Below, piece after piece: positions 51,791 to 59,621 of a stretch of DNA of 64,000 nt; within the stretch, counting starts at the first letter, position 1, and each line of letters begins with the position of its first letter. The position numbers were made by a program, and so were the translations under genes. Under the pieces are notes generated by a model. The model was not told the origin of the DNA. It saw only the letters and a list, made by a program, of their open reading frames with translations, and made no database searches. The stretch spans positions 1 through 64,000 of IMG/VR virus record IMGVR_UViG_3300031521_000014, one strand, 5' to 3'. Origin of the DNA: a virus.

Positions 51791-52108
51791 ATGAGAGTTG
51801 GTTATGTTGTATCTGAAAAAATAGTAAAGCATGGTATGTATATTATGTTTTACGATAAAGACAGTATTGAGGCTGCTATGCGGTTCTTGAAAAATAATTT
51901 AAAACATTTGGAGTACCTGTATAGATTTTACCGTAAACGTGAAATAAAGAGTGGGTATTTTTCAAAAAGAGTTATTGTTGACCCGCCGCTATCTGAGTGT
52001 GCTTACGTGCTTACGTGTTATAAATGCACTTATCGTGTCCAAGTGCTTATTACATACATTAAAGAGAACTTCACGAATAATAAAGGGGCCAGACGTGGAA
52101 AAAACTAA
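51791..52108 (+). CDS. Unrecognised basic protein, 105 aa
   Basis: ATG 51791, behind AAAGGAC, is preferred over the in-frame ORF start inside the upstream gene. It is basic, with 'FYRKREIKSGYFSKRV' and three clustered cysteines near the end ('SECAYVLTCYKCTYR'). It may bind zinc or nucleic acid. The end overlaps the next gene. Confidence 0.55.
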   Translation: MRVGYVVSEKIVKHGMYIMFYDKDSIEAAMRFLKNNLKHLEYLYRFYRKREIKSGYFSKRVIVDPPLSECAYVLTCYKCTYRVQVLITYIKENFTNNKGARRGKN

Positions 52109-52808
52109 TAATAATAATAATAAGCCGGTGTCGGCTATTACATTAGTCACACCAGCTGTTTTTGAGCAATACCATGTAGATATTGATTATGTTGCAGCAT
52201 CTAAGGCTATTAACAAACATTTAGAAGAGGGTGTTATACCTTATGACATGTCAAAAATTTATGGTAGTGAACTAGCTACGGATGGAGCCATCGGGCAACG
52301 CCGATCGCCATCGTTTTCTGACATGTGCCATAATTCAGTACTAGAAGGGATGAACGAGGTTAAATTTGATTTTGAACTTGATTACAAAGATATGGTCGAG
52401 ACAGGAATTGAATTTTATAAGTTATTTTTTAAAAGAAAAGTAGCGCTTGCAATAAAAGCTGAAAGTGATTCTCTAGAAGTAATAGAGGTTTTTCCTAAAG
52501 AAGAAATACCTTATGTTATCGTGGCTAATAAGCATGTTCCGTTTACAAAAAATAGTAAATATTTGCTAGATAGGGATAAACATGCTAGGGGTAAATTTAT
52601 TGTTATATCAAACGTATTATATACAAATCACTTCTTATGGTATTGTGTGTTTACTAAAATTGGTAAACAATATTTTGCGATACTTCTTCCACCGGAGATA
52701 GATACGCATGTTAGTGATAACTTTCCAGCTGAGTTTGGATGGGATATACTTTCGACGCAGATAACTATTAGTAATTATAATAGAGCAAAGGATAAAAAAG
52801 ATGACTAA
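52095..52808 (+). CDS. Unrecognised protein with poly-Asn N-terminus, 237 aa
   Basis: GTG 52095 lies 7 nt after AAAGGGG and gives an N-terminus VEKT followed by five Asn codons from an (AAT)n tract. An upstream ATG would add an unlikely stretch. The rest is alpha/beta without a recognised motif. The repeat can change length by slippage without frameshift. Confidence 0.55.
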   Translation: MEKTNNNNNKPVSAITLVTPAVFEQYHVDIDYVAASKAINKHLEEGVIPYDMSKIYGSELATDGAIGQRRSPSFSDMCHNSVLEGMNEVKFDFELDYKDMVETGIEFYKLFFKRKVALAIKAESDSLEVIEVFPKEEIPYVIVANKHVPFTKNSKYLLDRDKHARGKFIVISNVLYTNHFLWYCVFTKIGKQYFAILLPPEIDTHVSDNFPAEFGWDILSTQITISNYNRAKDKKDD

Positions 52809-53502
52809 AACTCAAAAAGATTTGTTCGTAGGCAAAACCATTAAAGACATAACAAACATTGGACATCACGGGTATAGTAAATTAAAAATAGAATTTACAG
52901 ATGGTACCATTGTTGTATTGACACCAGAGGGTGATGAAATTTGTGGGTATGCTGGACTTTACTCTGAAAAAAGTAATTGTAGTCTACTTAGAGATGATGT
53001 GGAATATACTGCTGATACTAATTGGTTTGAAAACAATGACCTAGTTACTAGACCATTGCCTGTGATCGTTATTAAAAATAAGGACGATCTAAACAATTTT
53101 ATTAATCAGAGTATTAGACATAGTCAATATGATCCTGCGGAATGGCCAATAACACCATTTAATGTATTCGATACAGCGAGTGGTGGGTTATATGTTATAG
53201 CCGATACGATAGTTAACAAAATTAATAAACATATTGTTACTGATTTGGTAATAATATTACATATTCGTTGTTCTGTATGTGGTGGCGATGTACCTGTCAG
53301 TTTTGAAATTGGCAATGGAATTGGTACTCCTGTGCCTACTAAATGTTGCTGTTCAAAATGTGGTGCAGATCTTGGTGATAAGACAAATGCTGCTATTTGG
53401 TTAGGTATATCACCTATAAAACCATTCTTTAACTACATACTCACAGATCCAGAGGATGTTAAGGAATTCAAAAACATGTTAGAAACATGGAAAGAAGCAT
53501 AA
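52801..53502 (+). CDS. Zinc-ribbon-containing protein, 233 aa
   Basis: The start overlaps the previous stop. An N-terminal beta domain of about 65 residues ('GHHGYSKLKIEFTDG') precedes a middle alpha/beta part. A C-terminal ribbon has 'RCSVCGG' and 'CCCSKCGA' 24 residues apart. It is one of several zinc-ribbon proteins in this region. The role is unknown. Confidence 0.6.
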   Translation: MTKTQKDLFVGKTIKDITNIGHHGYSKLKIEFTDGTIVVLTPEGDEICGYAGLYSEKSNCSLLRDDVEYTADTNWFENNDLVTRPLPVIVIKNKDDLNNFINQSIRHSQYDPAEWPITPFNVFDTASGGLYVIADTIVNKINKHIVTDLVIILHIRCSVCGGDVPVSFEIGNGIGTPVPTKCCCSKCGADLGDKTNAAIWLGISPIKPFFNYILTDPEDVKEFKNMLETWKEA

Positions 53503-53503
53503 T

Positions 53504-54586
53504 ATGGTACTTTTTAAAGATGACTATCAATCCTCTCCAGTTATAGATCTGTCTACTAGAAACATAACTTTTCTAGAGTATGCCTATAGTTTAAAAGAGT
53601 CAGGTATTAAAAATTGGGCATTCTGTCTAATATTACATAACGCAGAACTTATAGGCGTAGATCCTTTCTCTAAGGATCTTACTGTATTACAAAAAACCGC
53701 TATCATTCTTGAAGCAGCAGAAAATCCGTGGTATTTTTTTAGAGAGGTTGTTAGGGTACCTGCGCATGGCAATTGCGCGTCTAAATACTTTAAAGCAAAT
53801 GCGTTTAGTATACCTATACTATGGTCACATCTTGCAGGTATCTCACTTTTAATTGCTGGGCCGAGGCAGGTAGGTAAATTATTACCTGTTGATATGCTAC
53901 TAGAGTATAGTATCATTTTATCTGGTTATCATACATCAGAAATACTTTTCAAAGATGATAATATCCGCAGTATAAGTATTCTGACTATTCTAAATAACAT
54001 AGAATTATTACCGGATTTTTTCAAAAGCAGTGTCACACCTCAACATATTAAAGACCCTATAGAAAAATTAGTATGTAAACCTAATAGCACATGTATCAAT
54101 ACTAGTGTTGCAAATCAGATTGCTAAATACGCCGCGTTGGCATATCGCGGACAGACTTTTAATACTTTTGTAATTAGGGATGCCTTATTCGTAAAAAATC
54201 TAGATAAGTATATCACCAATGCTTTACCAAGTATGAACTACGCCAATGAACTTGTTGAGGCTAATTCTTTAGGAGGCATGATTGTTATCACGAACTATGA
54301 TGATCTTAAACGTAAGGATTCAGAGGGATCTAAATATGTTTATGATACCTTTGTTAAAAATCAGCCAGTTTGGGATGATACCCTTTATGATACTTTAAAT
54401 TGTAACAATATTAAGGATACTTTTACTGTTAAAAAAGATGGTAAAGCTACGAGGTTGTTTCTTAATATTGATGCTAGTTATGCTAAAATAGGGTTTACGG
54501 AAGAAATGGTTAAACAACACATACTTGACAGTTGTATCGATACTGAAAAATGCCCGTATGAATTCTTAGACCATTGGGTGATTTAA
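53504..54586 (+). CDS. Terminase large-subunit-like protein, shortened and ATPase-defective
   Basis: The sequence follows the terminase large subunit of large phages: 'GIKNWAFCLILHN', 'NPWYFFREVVRVP' and 'GPRQVGK' (119-125), then 'KLVCKPNS' and 'YRGQTFNTFVIRD'. The Walker A Thr/Ser after Lys125 is replaced by Leu, and the expected Walker B Asp-Glu is Asp226-Ala. The nuclease domain is absent, since the protein is 360 aa against about 600 or more. It is therefore probably not a packaging motor. It may be a decoy or regulator of packaging or another DNA-binding protein. Based on recalled family patterns; a real terminase should exist elsewhere. Confidence 0.65.
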   Translation: MVLFKDDYQSSPVIDLSTRNITFLEYAYSLKESGIKNWAFCLILHNAELIGVDPFSKDLTVLQKTAIILEAAENPWYFFREVVRVPAHGNCASKYFKANAFSIPILWSHLAGISLLIAGPRQVGKLLPVDMLLEYSIILSGYHTSEILFKDDNIRSISILTILNNIELLPDFFKSSVTPQHIKDPIEKLVCKPNSTCINTSVANQIAKYAALAYRGQTFNTFVIRDALFVKNLDKYITNALPSMNYANELVEANSLGGMIVITNYDDLKRKDSEGSKYVYDTFVKNQPVWDDTLYDTLNCNNIKDTFTVKKDGKATRLFLNIDASYAKIGFTEEMVKQHILDSCIDTEKCPYEFLDHWVI

Positions 54587-54603
54587 AATCTGGAAGGAAT
54601 GGC

Positions 54604-55881
54604 ATGTTAGAGACACTACTTGCAAGTTATAATGATTTTATAGAAATATCTAAAAGTAATCCTATGTTAGCAGGTGCTATAGGTTTATGGGGTGCTGGGC
54701 TAGTTACGTGGTTAGCACGTAATATACCCAGCAGTATAGGATCATTTATAGTGGCACAATTAACAACAAGGATGACGATGACAAATGTCTCGTCATCTAC
54801 GTCTTGGGATAGCAATGAGTTACAGTTTAACGCCTTCGTCAAATGGGTAAATAGCGCTGGGTATATAGGGTGGAGTCGCTCATTCACAATCACAACTGAT
54901 GAAGATGTTGAACAAACTCCAGTACTTGTATTTGGTTTAGGATCACATTTTTTTATTTATAAAGGAATATTCTTTTATATCTTTCGCAGAAGATTAGAGG
55001 CGGCCTCCAGTAACCAAGATAAACAGGAAATATCAGTTATTGGTTTAACACGTAATCGACAAAAACTTTTAGATCTTTATAACGCTTTTAAATACGTAAA
55101 AGATTTTAAAGAACTTTGTGTACGTAGCTGGAGAAAAGATGAATGGATATACTCCGGATTTATTACCAAGCGGTCAATAGAAACAGTAGCTATAAATGAG
55201 AATATCCTTAGTGACATAATGGATAAACTTACCTTTTTTACAGAACATAAAGAATGGTACACCTCTAGGGGTATGTCTTATAAACAAACATTTCTTCTTC
55301 ATGGTTTACCTGGTACTGGAAAGACCTCTCTTATCAAGGCGCTAGCGAGTTATTATAACCGAGATGTCTATACCATTAATCTAGGATTAATGACCGATAC
55401 AGCACTTAGTAAGGCTATGGCTACTATTCGTAAAAATAGTATTATTCTTTTCGAGGATTTTGACGCTAATAAAACAGTGCAAAAACGAAAAGTTAAAGGA
55501 GAGTCTATTTCATCTGATGAAATAGAGGTAGAAAGTACTGAACCAGAGGAGTATTCGCCGTTGACGTTATCAGGCCTTCTTAATGAGTTAGACGGCATTA
55601 TCTCATTAGACGATGTGATTGTGTTTATGACAACAAACCATATCGAGAATATCGATAAGGCTATCTTACGTAAAGGCAGGGTTAATTTTATGTATGAGAT
55701 AGGGCTACTTAAAGATGCTGAGATTAAAAAACAGATGATGGTTTATTATCCAGGTAAAAGTTTGTCTAATGATGTCACATATGAGGATATTGCCGGGTGT
55801 AATTTAGAAGCTTTATTCTTAGAGCATACTGATGATTATGAAAGTTTCTTAAATTCGTTACCACACGCTATTAAAAAATAA
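54604..55881 (+). CDS. BCS1-like membrane AAA ATPase, 425 aa
   Basis: ATG 54604 behind GGAAGGA is chosen over an earlier TTG. An N-terminal span (about residues 20-38) and a BCS1-N-like domain to about residue 200 precede the AAA core. This has Walker A 'GLPGTGKT' (234-241), Walker B 'IILFEDFD' (280-287), and 'ELDGIISLDDVIVFMTTNH' with 'RKGRVNFMYEI', as in BCS1 family ATPases. Mitochondrial BCS1 moves folded Rieske protein across a membrane. Bacterial and phage homologs have unknown cargo. It is next to two membrane-anchored paralogs and a dead terminase. Confidence 0.8.
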   Translation: MLETLLASYNDFIEISKSNPMLAGAIGLWGAGLVTWLARNIPSSIGSFIVAQLTTRMTMTNVSSSTSWDSNELQFNAFVKWVNSAGYIGWSRSFTITTDEDVEQTPVLVFGLGSHFFIYKGIFFYIFRRRLEAASSNQDKQEISVIGLTRNRQKLLDLYNAFKYVKDFKELCVRSWRKDEWIYSGFITKRSIETVAINENILSDIMDKLTFFTEHKEWYTSRGMSYKQTFLLHGLPGTGKTSLIKALASYYNRDVYTINLGLMTDTALSKAMATIRKNSIILFEDFDANKTVQKRKVKGESISSDEIEVESTEPEEYSPLTLSGLLNELDGIISLDDVIVFMTTNHIENIDKAILRKGRVNFMYEIGLLKDAEIKKQMMVYYPGKSLSNDVTYEDIAGCNLEALFLEHTDDYESFLNSLPHAIKK

Positions 55882-55890
55882 GGAGTCATG

Positions 55891-56277
55891 ATGTGGATTT
55901 GGAATACCAGTACCATAATGGCGTTACTGTTTATTGCTTTCATTATTATCGCCGTAATTACGTTATACATATATGTGTGCATACACGACACTACTAAAGA
56001 GAATGTTGTTACTAATGATACTGAGCTTGAGTATCATGCTACTATACATATTTATTGTGTTTTAGATAATGTAGATGACTTAATACAACGTGGAAAGATT
56101 GGTAGCGCAACTAAGTATCTAGTAGATGGTTTAAGTATCTTGAATAAAGAAGATACCATATCCGCTATTGAAATCGCCCGGTTAAAGAAATCTACTTCAC
56201 AATTCAAAGATAGGTGGAACCATGTTATTGATATGCATGATATCTATACTGGTCAAAAATGGATAAGGAAAACGTAG
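55891..56277 (+). CDS. Membrane-anchored helical protein, paralog 1, 128 aa
   Basis: Start at the second of two ATGs, 5 nt after AAGGAG. One span (about residues 6-32) precedes a helical domain ending in 'FKDRWNHVIDMHDIY', which matches 'FKDRWDYVIMVFKIY' in the gene at 56.6 kb. The two paralogs flank a small beta-protein and lie next to the BCS1-like ATPase, so a membrane complex is possible (inference). Confidence 0.65.
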   Translation: MWIWNTSTIMALLFIAFIIIAVITLYIYVCIHDTTKENVVTNDTELEYHATIHIYCVLDNVDDLIQRGKIGSATKYLVDGLSILNKEDTISAIEIARLKKSTSQFKDRWNHVIDMHDIYTGQKWIRKT

Positions 56278-56325
56278 TGGTGCTTTAAACTTGTTTATAC
56301 ATAATTATTTTTTAGAAGGAAAACT

Positions 56326-56604
56326 ATGGAAATAGACAATGTTGTTCCGACTGTTATCTTTAGAAAGGATAGTGTTGGAATGACATTTATGCTAAAAGAT
56401 TTATTCGATAAAAAAGTTATAGAGGATAATACTAACTTTAGTATCGTTATACCATCAGGCATAAGTGTCATTGGTTCTTTTAGAATTGGTAGTTCAGGTA
56501 CTGCATTTGATTTTTCAGACGTACCTGATAAAAAGATTGTGATGTCGGGTGGCGGACGTATATGCAATATAAAAACAAGAAAGTTATTTAACTTAACATT
56601 ATAA
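56326..56604 (+). CDS. Unrecognised small beta protein, 92 aa
   Basis: AGAAGGAAA precedes the ATG. It is beta-rich and compact with no membrane segment; phrases 'DNVVPTVIFRKDSVGMTFM' and 'KKIVMSGGGRICN' are strand-like. No family is recognised. It lies between the two membrane-anchored paralogs. Confidence 0.55.
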   Translation: MEIDNVVPTVIFRKDSVGMTFMLKDLFDKKVIEDNTNFSIVIPSGISVIGSFRIGSSGTAFDFSDVPDKKIVMSGGGRICNIKTRKLFNLTL

Positions 56605-56619
56605 AAGAAGGAAAATAGT

Positions 56620-57096
56620 ATGGAGTTTTTTATTCAAATGTTACCAGTAATACTAATATCGTCTGGTATGGCTTATTTTGTGCAATGGTATTTTAACCAT
56701 AAGCAGTTAGTGTCTGACTTAGAAGATCTAGATAAAGAACTTCCACTACCGACAGCTATTATGAAAAGTTTGGAACGTAATCTAATACGCACACTTGTAA
56801 ATGTTAACGAACTTATTAATACAGGAAAAATAGCTGAAGCCACAAAATTACTTTGTGAAACATGTTCTAGTGGTTGTGGCTCTAAAGCTACTTTTGAGTA
56901 TGCGTTTTCAGCAGTGACGCTTGCTAGGAATGTGTCATCTTTTAAAGACCGGTGGGATTACGTTATCATGGTTTTCAAGATCTATAAGAATCTAAATGGT
57001 GATGGTGATCAAAATACCAATCTAGACATACCTGATGTTAGCCCTAAAGATTTAATAAAACAATGTGGGATTAACTTAAAGCTAGTAACGAGATAA
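56620..57096 (+). CDS. Membrane-anchored helical protein, paralog 2, 158 aa
   Basis: An N-terminal span (about residues 5-24) leads into a helical domain with 'NTGKIAEATKLLCETC' and 'FKDRWDYVIMVFKIY'. It differs from the 55.9-kb paralog by an extra C-terminal 35 residues ('GDGDQNTNLDIPDVSPKD'). GAAGGAAA is the SD. The helical domain could be TPR-like. Confidence 0.65.
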   Translation: MEFFIQMLPVILISSGMAYFVQWYFNHKQLVSDLEDLDKELPLPTAIMKSLERNLIRTLVNVNELINTGKIAEATKLLCETCSSGCGSKATFEYAFSAVTLARNVSSFKDRWDYVIMVFKIYKNLNGDGDQNTNLDIPDVSPKDLIKQCGINLKLVTR

Positions 57097-57105
57097 AGGA
57101 AAATG

Positions 57106-57651
57106 ATGAGAAATGACGGAAAGACCTATATCAATATAGGTAAAGACGCTAAAACAGATTTAGGTAAAACACTTTGGCTGTATGCCGGTTTAAAGAAACA
57201 AATCACGTATGTTGATGAACAGGGCAAGAAGTTTAAGTTCATGTCTTTAGGAGGCCTTTATGAGTATCTACGAGTACTTAATGTTATTAAGACATATAAC
57301 TTTGAAGGTGTGCCGTTAGCTATTCTAGAAATGCTTGATGGTTTGAAAGAATCAAAAGGATTTAATAGTTTAGCCGTTGGTACTTCTATTATTCGTAAAC
57401 TGGTTGAAACCAGACGATATACCCTAATAGATTTTCAAAAAGATTCTGCTGCTAGGGCAAGTGTACTTACTGCTATGGTAGACACTTTGAACAACCAACC
57501 TAAATTGGTAAAAGCACTTGTTGAAAACACTTTACCATTAGGTTCTTTTAGGGTTATTGGGTATACATCTATATATCCAAATGTATCTGAAGCATGGGTT
57601 AGCGAAAATTGGAATAAAGCACTTGAGATTGTTAATTCCAATAAAAATTAA
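57106..57651 (+). CDS. Possible NADAR-like protein, paralog of 29.1-kb gene, 181 aa
   Basis: Second of two ATGs, 5 nt after AAAGGA. The N-terminus 'INIGKDAKTDLGKTLWLYA' matches the gene at 29.1 kb. The expected catalytic region is not clear, so the relation to NADAR (ADP-ribose removal) is uncertain. The gene ends the operon with the BCS1-like ATPase and borders the large non-coding RNA region. Confidence 0.4.
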   Translation: MRNDGKTYINIGKDAKTDLGKTLWLYAGLKKQITYVDEQGKKFKFMSLGGLYEYLRVLNVIKTYNFEGVPLAILEMLDGLKESKGFNSLAVGTSIIRKLVETRRYTLIDFQKDSAARASVLTAMVDTLNNQPKLVKALVENTLPLGSFRVIGYTSIYPNVSEAWVSENWNKALEIVNSNKN

Positions 57652-57660
57652 CACCATATT

Positions 57661-57775
57661 ATTAAAAATGTAGGGGCAATAGGGTGCAGTCTTAACCGAC
57701 TGATACCTAGAGTAGCATAAACTACATAACCGGCAGGGATCACACCGTAGCTACCGTAAGGTAGTCTAGAAGTTA
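57661..57775 (+). ncRNA. Structured leader upstream of the large RNA (5' domain or separate element)
   Basis: CAGTC/GACTG (57687-57702) is followed by CTAGA (57707-57711) pairing with TCTAG (57765-57769). This closes a multiloop of GTAG/CTAC (57712-57725), CGG/CCG and CTACC/GGTAG (57751-57764) with a GTAA tetraloop. It may be the 5' domain of the large RNA or a separate element. It is not a tRNA. Confidence 0.4.
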
Positions 57776-57803
57776 TTTTTTAACAGGTCACTATTATATT
57801 GAG
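57776..57803 (+). promoter_or_regulatory. Shared upstream motif of the two non-coding RNA regions, copy 2
   Basis: TTTTTTAACAGGTCACTATT followed by ATATTGAG matches 23 of 28 positions of the copy at 25,184. It lies immediately before the large structured RNA, so a dedicated promoter or processing site is likely (inference). Confidence 0.55.
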
Positions 57804-57804
57804 A

Positions 57805-58545
57805 ATAAAAAATAACCGCTTAACAAAATTAGCGATTACTCTTCTCAGTTGGTTTATAACGGTCGCCCCCGGCCGTATAACTGACACCAGGTGATACATA
57901 ATGCCCAGCAGGTTATGTATCGATAACAGTAATAGCTGTTATACCTACCACTGCTGCAAACCTACTGCATGACAAAAAATCCGACAAATCGTTAGCAGTA
58001 TTGGGAACACGCATGCAGAGAGTCGGTAATCGTTATGCGTGTTAAACTTGGTGCCATAATGGGTTTTCACATGCAACATGTGAAAAAGCTTAGCTTTTCG
58101 CCTGACTTTAAGTCATATCGCGATGTGATGCAAGCAGCTTAGACTAACGTCTCGGCAAGCCGGTAAACCGGAGGGTGGGATTGGCAAAAAGACTAATATT
58201 AAAAGTACGATGTTACTAATAATTACTAATGGAATGCTGTATATGTTGCAAACAGTTTGACTTAGTCTAGCGGCCAATGGTCGTTATGTCCACATCGGAG
58301 TTACTAGTTAAGCAGCCGCCAAGCGCAACCATAGGTTGGTATGCTAAAACACGTATATTATTAATAAACTAAAAAAAGGATATTAGTAATACATTAGCTA
58401 TACTAAGCGTCGAAGACTGATAATATTTGCGTAGGCCACGTAGGTATTGTCAGTTTATTTTATATGGGTCGAGATGACCCACCTCTTTCGCAGTAATCGT
58501 TCACACACTCTGTAACTACTTCACGCACTAGTGCGTGAAGTAGTT
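57805..58545 (+). ncRNA. Very large structured non-coding RNA (about 740 nt), candidate ROOL/GOLLD-type or new class
   Basis: No ORF with an SD is present and the DNA is more GC-rich than its flanks. Long-range CGATTACT (57833-57840) pairs with AGTAATCG (58492-58499). Inside are many stems: ACGGTCG/CGGCCGT (57859-57876), a three-way junction AGGT/ACCT enclosing GATACATAA/TTATGTATC and ATAACAG/CTGTTAT (57889-57946), AACACGCAT/ATGCGTGTT (58006-58043), TTTTCACATG/CATGTGAAAA (58064-58086), AGACTAA/TTAGTCT (58141-58268), and ACTGATAATA/TATTGTCAGT (58416-58454). Loop pairings CAGCAG/CTGCTG and CCGAC/GTCGG suggest pseudoknots. It ends at a terminator. ROOL and GOLLD are large phage-associated RNAs; membership is untested. 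Confidence 0.7.
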
Positions 58546-58567
58546 ATATTTATATTTTCATTTTTTT
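58514..58567 (+). terminator. Perfect-palindrome terminator of the large RNA
   Basis: AACTACTTCACGCACT (58514-58529) and its exact complement (58530-58545) form a 32-nt palindrome, followed by T-rich sequence that runs into the next promoter's seven-T block. Confidence 0.8.
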
Positions 58568-58588
58568 ATAAAGATACATTATAAAAGT
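58559..58588 (+). promoter_or_regulatory. AT-rich phage promoter (ATAAAGATACATTATAAAA)
   Basis: CATTTTTTTATAAAGATACA followed by TTATAAAAG is nearly identical to the block at 17.4 kb and leads to the gene at 58,631. Confidence 0.7.
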
Positions 58589-58630
58589 AATACTATAGCA
58601 AAGCTATATAAAGAAAATGAGGAGAATAAA

Positions 58631-59176
58631 ATGGATTACGCACTCTATGAAAGAATGTTTAATGTTGTAAATGCTAGACTATTTACAAACCCTGCAGATA
58701 AGAGTTTACGCGGAAATGATCTAGCAAATGAGATTAGTTTTCATATTTCAAATATGATTAATACTATTACAGGTAACTCGTTATTAACACAAAATAACAG
58801 AATGGACTGTATCAAAATAGTAATGGATAGACTTACAACACAATACGAGCTTTCTAAAAGAATACTTTCATTGTTCGATGGTGAGACTATTACTATTGCT
58901 GATGTTAACAATGAAGTCTATGGCGATATAGTTGTTAACATCATTATGGACAGGTTGGAGACAACTAAACAACATGAAAAGATCAGTAGTGCTTATCTAC
59001 CGTTAAAAGTCTTTTTAAGTACAAATAAGTTAACTGTCGATGCTGAAGTTTCTCCTAGAGAAACATCATATCAAATATTTCTAGCTAATCCTGAATATGA
59101 AGCGTTGATTTGTAAACTTATAGCAGAGATCATCATGTCAAAATCAGTTGCTGAGAGCATAAAGTTTACGTGGTAA
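58631..59176 (+). CDS. Unrecognised helical protein, 181 aa
   Basis: GAGGAG precedes the ATG. It is mainly helical ('RGNDLANEISFHISNMI', 'RLTTQYELSKRILSLF'), neutral in charge and without membrane spans. It is first in the last operon of the window. No family is recognised. Confidence 0.6.
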   Translation: MDYALYERMFNVVNARLFTNPADKSLRGNDLANEISFHISNMINTITGNSLLTQNNRMDCIKIVMDRLTTQYELSKRILSLFDGETITIADVNNEVYGDIVVNIIMDRLETTKQHEKISSAYLPLKVFLSTNKLTVDAEVSPRETSYQIFLANPEYEALICKLIAEIIMSKSVAESIKFTW

Positions 59177-59204
59177 TAAAATTATAAAAATTAAGGAGTA
59201 TCCT

Positions 59205-59621
59205 ATGAATGAGTCTAAAAGGTCAAATGAGTTTCAAGTTGGCTTGATGCTAACAATTAACATAGTTTTTATGTTAGGTTTTTCAACATTAACTCTATTA
59301 GCTAAACTAGCTGATAGTTTTGACGTTATGAATTTATTATCACTTTTAACGCTAATCGTGTTTCTTTTAAACAGCGGTAGTTTTTACAGTTGTTTCAACT
59401 CAGCGCCTTATGGGTTTAAATATATCGTATTTTTGAATTATGGTATGTTTATCACTATCATAATGTCCGTTTTAGCTATAGCATACACTGTAGTTAATCC
59501 TGTTATACTGTTAATGATATTTATAGTGTCATTAGCCTTTACGCTCTTTATAGTAATTGGTGCTGTATTTCATTATGCTAAAGAGCATTTAAAAAATAAA
59601 CGCAGTGGGAGAATATTATGA
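59205..59621 (+). CDS. Four-span membrane protein, 138 aa
   Basis: AAGGAG precedes the ATG by 7 nt. Hydrophobic segments at about residues 12-31, 40-58, 65-88 and 94-118 predict four spans with a basic C-terminus ('KEHLKNKRSGR'). The end overlaps the next gene by 4 bp. No family is recognised. Confidence 0.6.
   Translation: MNESKRSNEFQVGLMLTINIVFMLGFSTLTLLAKLADSFDVMNLLSLLTLIVFLLNSGSFYSCFNSAPYGFKYIVFLNYGMFITIIMSVLAIAYTVVNPVILLMIFIVSLAFTLFIVIGAVFHYAKEHLKNKRSGRIL

Noticed and set aside
52095-52108. Frameshift joining the genes at 51,791 and 52,095
   Set aside because: The second gene has its own GTG and a good SD, and the overlap is of the kind common in this operon, so a coding overlap is simpler.
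57681-57710. tRNA-like hairpin near CAGTC...GACTG
   Set aside because: The loop is 6 nt and the D and T arm positions do not fit a cloverleaf, so I kept it only as part of a structured leader.
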